A DNA stretch of 64,000 nucleotides from Hypomyces perniciosus (Eukaryota; Ascomycota; Sordariomycetes; Hypocreales; Hypocreaceae), in NCBI GenBank assembly GCA_008477525.1, contig SPDT01000003.1:2728001-2792000 (forward strand). The letters run 5' to 3'. The position numbers were made by a program, and so were the translations under genes. The notes beneath the pieces were generated by a model. The model was not told where the DNA came from and did no database searches. It worked only from the letters and a program-made list of their open reading frames with translations. Below, piece after piece: positions 1-11,459 of the stretch; position 1 is the first letter of the stretch; the number at the start of each line of letters is the position of its first letter.

Positions 1-700
1 ATTATTATTTGAAGTATTGTCAAGAGAGAAGTGTCCAATTTGTCGTTAACATTATACTCATCAAGGATATTTGTAATTTCCCCCGCAATATTTGCGCCCG
101 TATGACTGTCGCGAAGCTCAGGTAAGCCAAAAACAAGTTTCTGAAGACGAAAAGCTAGGGGATTGGCGTATTCGAAAGCCTGACGAAGGCGAGGATGTTC
201 AAAGGTACGAAAAGAAATATTAGTATCAATAATCTAATTGATAAGATATTGCTAGAAACGCCTCTTTCACAAAGTTCGTCTTTAACGCGTTAATTATGGC
301 TTGATCTCTGGGGAAACGGGCATTGATGTTGAACATCATGTCGATTATCCGTTGCTTGACGGGGAGAAGGGGGCTTTCTTCATACCTCTTTCGTTTCCGC
401 TTGCCTGTCGGATCGTCTAGGCCGTGAGCCTCGTGGGGATGGTGTTCAGCCTTCGCAATAATACCACAAGCATTAAAGAAATTGGCTCCCACTTCCTTAT
501 ACAGCGCTGACAGACCCATTTCTTTTGCTCAGGGTTCATCTGTAACTCGATATCAAAACCGTATCACCATATCCACGATGTGAGAACTTCAAGGCGCGTC
601 GTTTTCGTATACCCTGGGAATTTCAGCCAAGGGAAGTCTTTCCATGCTTCAGTATTGGTTGCAAAAGAGGATCTAACATAGGATTCATATTCAGTAAATC
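1..700 (-). pseudogene. hAT-family transposase relic (BED zinc finger and following region)
   Basis: Minus-strand translation gives, in three frames, pieces typical of a fungal hAT transposase. There is an N-terminal stretch with FPGYTKTTRLEVL-type residues (about 690-560), then WVCQRC followed by HH..H..HG residues (about 530-410) that resemble a BED-type zinc finger, then a basic KRKRKRY patch. Further on come SFRTFEHPRLRQAF and HTGANIAGEI-like stretches (about 230-60), the usual start of the hAT catalytic region. The frame changes near 500 and near 230, and a stop interrupts the frame at 226-228, so it is not functional as it stands. The element continues past the left edge and its ends are not visible. 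The family call rests on pattern recognition rather than alignment. Confidence 0.6.
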
Positions 701-851
701 AATGAGATCCCCAATTAGTCTATAATAGCGAGAGAGTATACTGTATGTATGCATGCTTGTTTTTATTACATTATTTAGCATAACGCGATGTTTGTTTATT
801 TTTGACTAATATACATTACACTATTAACTGCTGGTAATGTGACTCCCTTGG

Positions 852-1237
852 TGTCACGACCCGACCATGTCGAAGACCTGGTCACGGGATTACGGTAGAA
901 CGTCGGAACCTTTGGCCAATCATCGGCGGATCACCACTACAATCACGATCCCATAAGAAGGATCATTACACGGAACCATGATCCAGGATTGATAGGATCG
1001 CTGTGATCCAGACGACCCAAGTACACTCACTATGTATCTCCTTTGTATATATACGACTGGCTTGTCATTCATTTAGTATAGTTACTTAGACAGTCGTTAA
1101 CAATTGCATTCACCAGAACCGCCTGTTCTACAGAATTGTGACTACGTTACCCTGCTCAGTATTCATCCCTGACGTCTCTGTCAACATAAACCCGCGAACC
1201 TCGGTTTATCCCTTGAGAATCAACCCGGATCATCATA
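852..1237 (+). repeat. Solo LTR, copy 1 (5-bp TSD CTTGG)
   Basis: It starts TGTCACGACCCGACC and ends GGATCATCATA, a mutated form of the GGATCGTGACA seen in sister copies. A perfect 5-bp target duplication CTTGG flanks it (847-851 and 1238-1242). It contains a TGTATATA core-promoter-like box followed by the shared block ending in GACAGTCGTTAACAATTG. There is no internal retroelement sequence beside it, so it is a recombination-derived solo LTR. Five related copies lie in this window. Confidence 0.9.
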
Positions 1238-1544
1238 CTTGGCTAGTTGTGATGGCGACCACAATCTCCACTATTCAATCAGTTATACTAGGCCTAATGC
1301 CAGCGGAAGACTCGCTGACCTAAGGAACGCATAGCTACAGAGAGCTTAGGCGGAAAATAGTAGATCCACTCCAGCTATTTATTTCTATTTCTATACTAAT
1401 AGACGTATATGTGCGGACCCTACGACTATCTTTTCCGTGCATTATAGGAGACCGGTTCCCGTACAAAAAGCAGTAAACAATATAAAAAAAAGCAGATAAG
1501 ATAGAGGAAATTACACCTACTACAGGCATCTCTTTTTACCTTTC

Positions 1545-3941
1545 CTATTCTACAACCGGACTGACGACCTGGCTAGCACGGCGTTCCACATCGCGGGCCC
1601 GGGACTCGAATGTAGTGGTGGTCTTCGCACGAAGGTGGCTTAGGTCAAAAGAGGCGTCAAACATAATACCCTGCAGCGACTTCACTCGAGATACGGCAAC
1701 GTAGGAGAGGCCGGCTTGGAAGTCCCGGCTACTGACATCAGCCACAGCGCGGTCCAATGTTGTGCCCTGAGATTTGTGCACTGTAATTGCGTACGCTATC
1801 GTTAACGGGAATTGAGTTCGTTGGCAAGAGGCGCTGCCTTTCAAGAAATCACGATTCGAACGAAAAACCGGTACGACACTATAGAGATCCGGGTCGCTGA
1901 AGTAGGCCGGGCCGCTATACCTGTCAAAACGAACTAACAGTACGGTGGGATATTCTCTGATGGGGTCTGTGACGTTCGATCCCCACGAAACGTCATAGAC
2001 ATTGCCGAATGCCCTGTTGACTAGCCCAACAGCGGTCCAAACGTTCTCAGTCAGCATAACCCGAGGCCCTATACACACCGGGATCTTGTTATGCAAGTTG
2101 CCGGCGCCAGCCGAGTCGACTTCAGCAGCCTTAGGACCTACGTTTGAGGCGACGACCTGCACACAGGGGGTGTTGAGTCGTTCCATGTGGTCACGGTTAT
2201 AGTCGTTAACCTGGTTATTAGTCGGGTATATGCGTATAGCATCATTAAACGTAGCGACCTCTGGCAGCGGCAGATTGGCCCGGAGACGAGTGCAGAGGAG
2301 CCTCCAGTCCTCTAGTGTAGGCTCATTATAGCGGAGGCCCCGGAGGGCAGCTCGGAAAGCCACCTGGTCATCTCCCTGCTGACGAATAACCTGCTGTAAG
2401 ACGACCGTCTTATTGAACGCCTTATATGCGTTGCGACCCTTGATCTCCCACAGCGTAGTGATATTGGCTGTTGTAAATAGAGGCTTTTCTATAACCGGCG
2501 GTAACTGATAAAAGTCACTGAGCAAGAGGATGTTACGCCCCCCGAAGAATTGATCCTGTGACTCCGGGAAGACCTGGCGTAGCCGGTCGTCGATCCAGCT
2601 TAGGGTACGCAGCCCAATCATGGATTTCTCGTCAATAATAATATACCGGATAGGGCGAAGCTTTGCCTGTAGAGAGGAAAGGTCCGAGGGCGGCAGGGGA
2701 TTGATGAGTCCAATCGACTTAGAGACCGGGAGGCGCAGGAGGGAGTGGATCGTCATTCTATTAATAGCATTCGCTGCTACGCCGGTTGGGGCAGTCCTGA
2801 CGAGGGCGCCGGGGGCTAATTGGGCAATACGGGTTGAGATTGCATGGATCAGGAACGATTTCCCAGTGCCACCCTCGCCGTCAACCTGCAATAGCAGCTG
2901 CGGCGGTGCTTCAGCAGTATTGTCAAGGCTCTGTTGTATATGGTCAATCAGTATATTAAATGCCAACCGCTGCTGTGCGTTCAAACGGTCAAACATACTA
3001 TCAGAAGAGTCCATATCCTCCTGCTCGGGGTAATGCTCCTTACACAGCTTCCAGTAGTCAGCGCCATTAAGGAGATCAGGATACCTGCCGATGTGCGGCG
3101 ACCAGTCATGAGTTAGGTCAAGGTCGCGGTTACCAAGCAACTCAATATCTTCAGTATCAGGATCACGCTGCGGCAGCTGCGCAGCAAGCTGCTCCCAGTC
3201 CTTGGGCGCTATCTCGTCTTCAAAAGGGTCGGCCTCAAATAGATCTTCAACAGGGGGAGGGAGCTTGTCATAGTAGTCATCGAAGTGGGCGTCACAGTGG
3301 ATTTCAAGGCAGTAGTTATATGCCTCTGTATATGTATTAAACTGACTTTCTTCAACGACCTTGACCGACTCGATCAAGGAATGAGGATGGTGGAGGGTTA
3401 GCTTTACGCGGCAGAAGTCCTCGAAGTCGCTATGTTCCCTATCAGGCTTATACCGCGGAAAGTAGTTGAGAATACGGTCAGGGGCCCTCGGGAAATACTG
3501 CCATACAGGCCGCGTAAAGTTAACTTTTGTAAGGAACTCAAAGTAGCTGATTTGGAGCCACTCTGGCTTCCAGTTAAGGTACTTTTGGTATACGCTCTGA
3601 CCTGACTGAATATTATCGCCCTCAACCACATCTCGGTGCTGTTGTTGGTGCAGGGGCCGGCAGTCAACGTTCTGAATGACGCGGGAGCTCATTTGCAAAG
3701 GCAGATTAAGGAGCAGATGACATACTTCCATCGCAGACCAGTCACGCTCGGCAACCAGTTTATTCATAAAGCGCGCAACGAATCCTGTTAAGGCACGCTC
3801 GCTACTGATACGAGGCAGTATCTCTTTAGCTATATTGCTATAGCTTTGCGTCCTAGACTCGGCCTTGCTACAATACTTGCGATATAACTGAGAACTGCGT
3901 GTGTTGAAGTGCATGGCGAGATGTCGTGATTGGCAAGCCAA
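1545..3941 (-). pseudogene. Helitron PIF1-type helicase domain with end of Rep
   Basis: A 798-codon open frame. Near its start, YRKYCSK resembles the paired-tyrosine motif of Helitron Rep that cuts and joins the transposon strand. The helicase follows. Walker A GEGGTGKSF is near residue 357, Walker B-like IIIDEKSM near 437, and the late SF1B motifs TVHKSQGTTLD and YVAVSRV near 735-760. In Helitrons this domain unwinds the element during rolling-circle transposition. The frame is intact over the helicase but lacks the upstream Rep part in frame, so the protein would be headless. It must be translated as one polyprotein with the 3942-5668 segment, which is in other frames. Confidence 0.85.
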
Positions 3942-5668
3942 CCAAGTGCAATTGACCGATTATAGTTGTTTAGGAATACGTCATTGCGAGCGCCATCGAA
4001 TAGAAGATACTGTGGATTTAGTGCGTGCGTAACATGGGGCTCTGCGTGGAGTGGCCGGGGGAAATAGAAGCGGCATGATATATCCTCTGAGAGCCGACCG
4101 TTCGGGAGACTACGTCGCCGCAGGCAGTAAGCCTCAGTGCAACGGTGCCTCTGTACTCTGTTGACGACCTCAGACAGGGCCTGGAAGGAGGGATCCTGCA
4201 GGTCGTAGGATATTAAAGGATCGCCATTACCTTGCGGGCTAATGCGGCCAGGTTCAGGGTTAAATGCTGATGAGTGCCTTCCCCAGTAGCATGCAAATTC
4301 CTACTTTGCCTCTTCCGACTGGAGGTCTGTAGAGGGGGCGTTGGCGAACCAGAAAAGGCCGTGAGCATGAGTGCTGCCGCAGGCCTGCCACCCGTAGCGG
4401 AACTAATAGTCAGTGATGCTAAATTTCGAGCGCAGGAAGGTATTGAGGAAGGTCAGGAAGCGCTGATGGAAGTGGTACGCGGCGATAAGTGGGTTGTTAC
4501 GCAAGTTGGCAGCGGAAATAGCAAGCTTAGCACGGTGGTCAGCCGCGAGCCACTCCTCACAACGCGGAAGGTGTTTCTGCAGGCTCTGCCAGTGTATATC
4601 GGCAGCAGAGAACGTCATGAATACCGCCGGACAGCCTAGGCTGTGAACGTGGGCCTCGAGCTGGTTCCGTCGGCCACCCCAGAAGGCCCGGGTGCCGCGT
4701 AGGCTTCCCGAGTAGCGGACAACCTTGTTGAGGAGAACGCGAGACTCAGCGGTGTCATCGTCAAAAGCAGCCCGCAGTTGATGAAGGTCAACAGGGATTG
4801 AACGGCCGCCGCTCTTCTTAACAAAGAAAGTGCTCCTCGAATTCACCTGCATCCGCATAAGGGTATTGAAAACAACATAACGAAAGCGAGGATGCCGCGC
4901 GAATCGGCCGTCATGATACTTTAAGGCGTGTTCGATGTAGTGGCCGTATGTTATTGTGCGCTGACGTGGTGTGATGAAATCAGCCTCCCCCCTCGGGTAT
5001 AGCGTTGGAAAGGCAAGGGAAAGCAGCGGCTGTGATCGATTGAACTCATTCAACGGCGTAGAACGAATAGCAGGCATCTCTAGGTATGGCTGCTGAGCGC
5101 GTAAGCGCAGGGGAATATGGCCAGGCTCAGGCTGGGGCTGCCCCTGAAGCTGGGCGCGAAGGAGCTTAAGATCGCTGTGGTCTGCGATAAAGTTGGGCAC
5201 GGCGGCTTGTTCAACATCGCCCTCATCAGCAATATTGTCATCGACTTTATCCCTAATGTCAATTGGGTCGACGAGCTCTGTAAGCAGCTGGTCACCGACG
5301 TCCCCGTCCTTAGGCAACTGGCTTAGCCGCTCCTCATCGACAATAATATCGCTATAGCCGGGGTGGTAAGCCCTCAAATACTGTAGCCAGGAGCGAATGC
5401 TACCTTGCCTTACGCGAAATTAGGTCCGGAATTGACGAACAATATGTGGCTGCTGTGCTGTGTTGAGAGGGCGGAGAACAATAATATCAAGCTCCCTAGG
5501 GAGTAGCGGCAACTGCATATACACGCTGCTAATGTCTCGCAGGAAGTTGACTATATGCCCGCGGTATTTATATTGCTGGCCTCTGTATTGAAAAATCTGT
5601 ATATGCACGTGGACCCGAGCGACGAGCATTTCCTCAACCTGTGATAATTCCGGCAGGAATGCCGGCAC
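3942..5668 (-). pseudogene. Helitron Rep (HUH endonuclease) region, frameshifted
   Basis: The block 5377-4403 is a Helitron-like N domain, with FPTLYPRGEADF, RFRYVVFNTLMRMQ and the GCPAVFMTFSAADIHW stretch typical of Helitron Rep. The HUH motif reads STHAHGLFWF at about 4385-4330, but in a different frame beyond the stop near 4403. Upstream, 5668-5420 carries the DUF6570-like stretch HVHIQIFQYRGQQYKY followed by LPLLPRELDIIVLRP. A single in-frame TAA near 5420 separates it from 5377. This region would nick DNA and bind the Helitron end; the stop and frame changes make it inactive. Confidence 0.8.
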
Positions 5669-6907
5669 TGCGCCAAAGTCAAGGGCATTGTCACGAGAGT
5701 AGAAGTAGGGTCTGTTGGAAGCTTCTGGCTATCGATGCGAGCGCAGTTATGACACACGCCCCTCCGTAGCCTCATATTAAACCAACGCTCGCGGCAGCGA
5801 GAGCAGACAACTATTTGCTGTGTGTTAAGGGAAGTGTGCCATTTATCAAGAAGTTCCCGGTCAGCAAATGTAATTGCAATAGCAGCGAGATCACCAGTAA
5901 ACTCGAGATCATTGGCTGGAATTGAGGCTTGTTGACGCTGAGCAGAGGAGGGGAAGGGCTGCAGGGGATCTGGCTGTAAGGGACTTGCCACGCTAAAGCT
6001 GCTGCTAAACTGTGACGACGATAGCGACTGGGCTCGCGAGGAAGATTCAGTAACAGGCTGCGCACAGCAGGGCGAGCAGTACGACCGTTCTTGACCACAT
6101 GAGGAGAAGAATAGGGAGTGATCAAGTGTTCTAAGACAACGGAGGCACACTTGCTGTTCCTCGTCGTCGTCATTATCGCGGACGCCGCGAGCGCAGTAAA
6201 GGCAGAGGCCGTCAGGGTACCGCGCGGTTATTGGTCTAGCAATACCACACATCTCGCAGATGAAACAGCCTGGATTCTCGTCTTCATGTGGTAGGAAGGC
6301 ACTGCTTTGCTGTGAGCTCAAAGCTCTGACGTTAAGGGAGTTGGGGAGGGATCTTCACCTGCTCGGCGGCGTGCCCGATGATCTCGTTGTATGACGACTT
6401 GTTGAGCGTGAGCCGCGGCGTGACCTGGACTATCCTGTGATCGAATGCCTCGCAGGTAATATTTTCTAACTGGGGTAGGGGTCTGATGGGGCAAAGGCAG
6501 AAGAGACGGCATCTCAGTGTCTGGGGAAGCAGCGGCAGGCCGAGGCAACAGTGGCTGTAGCCTCTGCGGCGTGACAACAGAGCTTAAGCTTCTTTTGCGA
6601 GAGGCAGGTGCAGTTACGCTACGAATTGCTGCTTCCCGCAATGGGTTGCCTCGCATAAGAGCCTAGGAAGCTATTAGCATTTAGATATAGCGTTAGAGCA
6701 GGGGATTAAGCTTACAGCATGATTCGCACGGCAGCTCAGGCACATTTGAACGCGGCGACTGGGGTTTCGAGCTCCAATAAAGTCAGAATCTGGCTTCTGC
6801 AGCTTAGAGCGAATGCACTGCCGCAGAGCTTCTTCAACTGGCGATTCTTGTAGCGGGCCTGGCGAGTGAGGGGGGAGAGGGGAGGGAGTTGTTGGAATTG
6901 ATGCCAT
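5669..6907 (-). pseudogene. Helitron N-terminal zinc-finger and low-complexity extension
   Basis: The open frame 6321-5551 has repeated cysteine pairs (CFICEMCG, CLYCARG, CLRCLRTL, CSPCC, then CSRCRERWFN and CHNCARID), suggesting two or more zinc ribbons or fingers ahead of the DUF6570-like part. Pieces further upstream (6656-6318 and 6907-6674) are Ser/Pro/Arg-rich and contain CLSCRANH. They are in three different frames, so introns or frameshifts separate them. The most likely shift into the 5668 frame is near 5725. Zinc-rich N-termini are usual in fungal Helitron polyproteins. The start codon is uncertain. Confidence 0.6.
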
Positions 6908-6999
6908 CTGGATATTTCAAACGGTCCTGTGAGGAGCTGTTCTCGATGATCAAGATGACCTGTATAGCATCGGTTGTTGGTCGCCGGCCAGGGTTCGAG

Positions 7000-8131
7000 G
7001 GCGCTCGAGGCTTAGGGAAACAGTCAAAATAGAATGTTAGCTGATTAGCTACAGAATGTCACAAACATCTGCATCGAGCTCACTTACCTTAACAAATGAT
7101 ATCCGAAGAACGTTCTCTTTTCTGTGGATTGATGGAAATGATGAAGAAAGGGACGAAAAAAGAAGGTCAGAAGCGACCTGATGTTTTGGAAACTCACTGC
7201 CAACCGCTCGGGGCCCCAAAGGGACACGAACGCTGCTATAGCTCAATGTTTACCGCAAGACTTACAGGCCGCAGACTGGCAAAGCGCGGAAGCTCTGGCT
7301 GGGCAGTTACCGCTTGACTGACCACTCGAGGAAGACTCTGTGAGGATTACACCAAAACACTAGGCACGTTGCTGACAAAAGAAGGATAGAAGCGATGATG
7401 CAAAAGGAAGGAAGGAAGGAAGGAAGGCATTGAACTTCCCTAGATTCATCACCAACCGGCAGAATTTATTACCGCCTTCTCAATGCATCAGGGCCAATAG
7501 AACTATTAGCAAGTTAATTGCAGGAGGAAGAAATGAAGGAAGAGAGGTCAGCAGGAAAGAGAGCTTCAAATAGAAGCTTTAAATTCCGCTAGATTCACTA
7601 TGCCGACTCTTCCCTACTGCCTCCTTGATGCGATAACTGTTGCTGATTGAAGATTGAAGATTGAAGGTTGAAGCTCCAAGCCGCTGCTGTGCGTAGAGCT
7701 GAAGCTGGGAGGCTCACATGTTATATCACGTGCTAAAATATTTCAACCAATCATAGCATTTTAAAAGGCGGGGTCTACGATGGACCAATTGTGTTACGAC
7801 GACTTTAGGTCTGTGTGGCTAGTGATTGTGGTAGCTTAGCTCTTGGACACAGGTTAATATAGCATAGCTTAGGCTACGGAGTACTGCATTCCACTTTGTG
7901 TCAGCATATAGGATGACTAGAAAACGGTAGAATTCGACACTCTTGCTGATCCCAAATTAGGTGGGAAAAGCTTCTGCTTGTATACACAAAAATAGCTGAT
8001 GAAAACAAATACTGACTGGCTTGCAGATTAATGAGCTGCACTCCTGGATTTATTATCCCATTCCTGAGCTTGACACTTGCTTGGCCATGCTGACATAATT
8101 TTCACGGGTACCCGTGGCCCTATGGGCTCCC
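7000..8131. other. No gene seen; short tandem repeats
   Basis: No convincing coding region. It holds a GGAA microsatellite of about six units at 7406-7428 and a 7-bp tandem repeat (TTGAAGA-like, about four units) at about 7648-7675. The unlocated 5' end of the Helitron may fall here. Confidence 0.6.
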
Positions 8132-8652
8132 CTAAGTAATTATATAGATCAGTAAGTGGTGGAAGATGTTATCAAACCACCGCGACAGCTGCTCATCAGT
8201 CAATCGACGGAAGTCGCTGTGACATGGCAAAGGTGGAAAGAGGTGAAGAGTGAAGAAATCGGCGCCTTCAACCCTCGCAAAGATGAAATGTGGAACGTCT
8301 TTCAGCCGGGACGGAATCAACCGGGGACCCTCCGTATCTAGAGCCACGCGATCCAGTGTCAGGTGAAGATCTGTGTCAATGTCCTGACGATACTGAGGGG
8401 CCGAATAAAATCGGATCCCATGGATCGCCGCTGCTGGTGAATCCACGAAGCCTAAGATGCTGTCGACGTCAAATGAAATGACCGGAGGGTCTTTTCAACG
8501 TGGAGGCAAGCCTGCTTGGGCGAGGCGTCGGAATGCCGAGCTGAATAACGAGAGAACAACACTTGCCATTGACTAGGACTCAATTGTGCTGTCTCGCCCT
8601 GGATTGAAGAGGAAAGGAAATGCTGCTTATCAAGCGTGTGGGGGCATATCAT
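8132..8652 (-). pseudogene. Relic of the large unknown fungal family (gene-A type, cf. 56568-60761)
   Basis: The minus-strand frame running from about 8485 to 8132 begins with DVDSILGF and continues through DTDLHLTLDRV to HLFPPLPCHSDFRRLTDEQL. It lines up in order with residues around 386-490 of the frame at 56568-59111, which has DVDSIISWA, then an FFPRI stretch, then TREEQQVWIDSLLLPAI. A second open segment (8652-8452) lies upstream in another frame and probably joins it by a one-base shift near 8485. Neither has an ATG in a sensible place. I read this as a short decayed fragment of a third family member. The function of the family is unknown. Confidence 0.55.
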
Positions 8653-10996
8653 GGGGGTAGGGTTTGGGTTGGCTGTATAATGGGTTAGTGGGTTAGAGAT
8701 GCGGGTTCATCTCCCGCGATTAATTTGCATCTAATCGGCCAGTGGCTATTGCGAGCCGGATTGCCGCTCGCACTGCTTCTAGGTTTGGCATTCATTTATC
8801 ATTGTCTGACGGCGATTTTCCTCTCAAGTAGAAGGAGGTTTGCCTCTTTGCGTTTCCGTGCATTGGAGCATCTCTGTGTGTATATGTACCTTGTGCAGAT
8901 AGATGCATCCAGAGCATGGGCCGTTTCTTGACTTTCAATGTAACAACCTTAGAGACTAAAAGGGCACACTTGGAGCATGTCTCCATAGCCCCGCTTTGGT
9001 CCACAAATGGGCAATGTACTTTTCGCACCACTTTTCGTAGTGGGCCTTCCACGACCCTTCTGTCATCAATAAATGGATAAATGTGTGCTTCTAGGCTCTT
9101 GGCGCAAATGACTCTGAAGACAATGTCTGGAAATGGATATTGTGTGATTCTTGAGAGTGTAACAACCCCTTCAGGCCAAAAGTCCACAAATGGACGTCTA
9201 TTTTTGGGCTTTTAACGTAATTGGCCATAAGGCTAATACTCCGTAAAAGTCAACGAATAGACAAGGGTATATGACGTCATCATATATTCAGGTGTACTAA
9301 ACCCTATATGCTGAAATAAGGATTCTATAGTATCTCTCAAAAATCCTCCACTTGTTTTCCTAATTTTTTGGGTGCGTTCCTTATCCGAAGACGAAGGGCA
9401 TATAGTAAATTACTAGTAGAAAGATCAAAATCAATGAGAAAATCAGGCAATCTTGGTGATATTATGGGCATCTAGGGTTGGGGGAACTTAGTCTATTGCG
9501 CAATCCGTGGAGACGTTGGTAATTGTAGTGTTGGGATTACCGATAATTAACACTATCGGGAGTCCTCTCTGACTGTTACCAATGACTCGCTTAAAATTGA
9601 GCTATGAAGGTGCGTAAATTTACTAGTACCCTACTGAAGTGGGTTGCTAGTCAAGGACGTTGTAGCTAGTTGGAAAATTTCTTTCTCATGCATTCTTTGA
9701 GAGAGTAGAGGAAAAGGGTACCGAGCGACCTGTCCGTGTGGTACGACGGGCAGGGCAGCACTCGCCGTCAATGGCATCACCACATGTAGGCCCTCTAAAG
9801 ACGGGGTTTAATAATATAGCGAATTAAAATACCTAGATTGGTGCAATATGAGCTCTTCATCTGAAATTCAATTGGCTACAGCCATAACAGCACCTGGGCC
9901 TTGGCGGTCTTGTCCGCAAGATTGTGAGTTCGAATCCCGTCTCCCTCACAAGTTTTCACCCGAATTCTAACTGTTAGGATTTGATTTAGTGCATCGTGGT
10001 TGGCGTCGTGAGCTTGAAGTTTCGCATCGAACTCGCTTGAGGTGCAGCTGCAGTGTATGTTGACAGGAAAGCCAATTTTCATCAAGGAATTCAAGTCGGG
10101 CATCTGCTATTGTCTTCCAACCATGATTGACAAACACCTGATCTCTCGGCGTCATTGAGTGGCTGTTCATCAAAAAGCCAGTCAATTGTCCACCATTATC
10201 TGTATGCCAGCATATGCAAGACCGCATGATAAGGATGCTCAGGACTACCCTTACAAAGCTGCCCAAACAGCCCTGGCTGAGCTGGCTCACGTTAACTACA
10301 GCCTGACCAAGTGGACCGCATGAGCAACAGAGTTGAGCATTGTGGGAGGATATGCGAAATACAAATGAAGGGGGAAATTTATTTAAGATGCAGCTGACTC
10401 TTCAAGAGTACGCTTATTGGTATGATATTGCTGCGTAAAAATAGAGAGTTGGCGTTAATTAGAGGATCTCAAATTTTGATTGACTGATAAGCTATGTATT
10501 AATCTACATGGCCAGCGTCAATAGCCCAGCCCTGTACGTCTGCGCCACATGCGGCGTGGTTCAATTGGCACAAGCTAACATTGCGCGTAGGCTAAACAGC
10601 AAGCGTCAAGTGCGGCTGTCGCGTATAAGCCAGCGCCCAAACAGAACGAGGCCAATACGCACACCCGTCATACAGCCCAGTCCTCTACTCACCTGTTAAG
10701 CTGACTGCGCGTGTCAAGACATCCGCGCCTGTTGGCCTTCGATGTCCAGCAGATGATTGGATCTGCTCGCAGAGATTCGCCTCTGAATGTAACATAATAC
10801 GCCAAGAAGCCTCGGCACATCACGTCACGGGCAATTTGAGATGCGATCACGACGGCCTGGGCAACTTGATGTGCGCTTCATTAGCTCTTATGTCTGCCAC
10901 TATTTTCTTCCTGTTTAGAGGCTAGGCGCAGGGATAGGTAGATGTCGGGGTGGTATGGGGTCTACAAGTGTATTTAAATATAGATGTCGGATAACG
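8653..10996. other. No gene supported; tRNA-like scraps and decayed repeats
   Basis: Only short, unrelated open frames. The region includes a T-arm-like stretch at 8700-8722, a run with two TCCACAAATGG words (about 9000 and 9181), and a tRNA 3'-half-like sequence at about 9900-9955 whose acceptor stem has no upstream partner. I assign no function. Confidence 0.5.
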
Positions 10997-11221
10997 TCGG
11001 TCTAGTTGTTGGAATAAGCAAAAATGTGTATGCAAGGGAATCTGTGATGTGACGTGAGGTGAAACAGAACGCGCGGCGTTCTGCTTCTATGATAAAATGG
11101 CTGGAAGAGAATCCAAGGAAGAGGGGAAGAAGAAGGCAGAGGACATGGAGCAATTGAGTGGAATTCTGGCGCCCTATCTTCGTGATGTGAACAAGCTGAC
11201 TACGGAACTGGTTTTCCAACA
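10997..11221 (+). repeat. MITE-like repeat, copy 1
   Basis: About 225 bp. The left end holds TGTTGGAATAAGC and the right end TTTTCCAACA, giving short terminal inverted repeats (TGTTGGAA/TTCCAACA). A clearly homologous copy lies inverted at 49190-49405, while sequence outside both copies is unrelated. There is no coding capacity. The left shared edge extends about 10 bp (TCGGTCTAG) beyond the inverted repeat, so the exact termini and target duplication are unresolved. Confidence 0.65.
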
Positions 11222-11459
11222 AACATCCATCGCGTGGAGCTTAGACTCACCAATACGATTTTCTTCTGTCCATAAACCATTGCATTTCGCTGTTCTTCCT
11301 CTTCCCTATTTTAATTCTGACATAACTATCTTGTGCTTCTTAAATAAAGACCTGGGTGAACACTCCCTCGGGACCCCACTTATCCTTCAATGCCTTGAGC
11401 TTACTCTGCCTTTCTGCGCCCGGGAATCGACTTTCAATCAACATATCCTTTGATAAATT

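Larger units (their letters stand above)
1288..6907 (-). mobile_element. Helitron (autonomous type, decayed)
   Basis: Rolling-circle transposon on the minus strand with, in protein order, a zinc-finger/DUF6570-like N-terminus, a Helitron Rep (HUH) region and a PIF1-type helicase. A candidate 3' terminus is visible: a 7-bp-stem hairpin (1299-1319), then 7 nt, then CTAG (1291-1288) followed by T, matching the Helitron rule of hairpin plus CTRR before T. The 5' TC end was not located, so the high-coordinate limit is only the last recognisable coding sequence. The reading frame is broken several times, so the element is non-autonomous now. Solo LTR copy 1 lies just outside the proposed 3' end. 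Confidence 0.85.

Noticed and set aside
2620..3033. Plus-strand frames across the Helitron helicase
   Set aside because: Shadow of the helicase frame on the minus strand.
8700..8722. T-arm-like GCGGGTTCATCTCCCGC with TGGGTTAGTGGGTTAG upstream
   Set aside because: No full cloverleaf can be built, and the GGGTTAG words are too few for telomeric repeat.
9900..9955. tRNA-like 3' half (TTCGAATCCC loop, CTTG-TCCG-CAAG hairpin)
   Set aside because: The T-stem pairs poorly and no upstream 5' acceptor strand matches CTCCCTC. At best it is a tRNA fragment.
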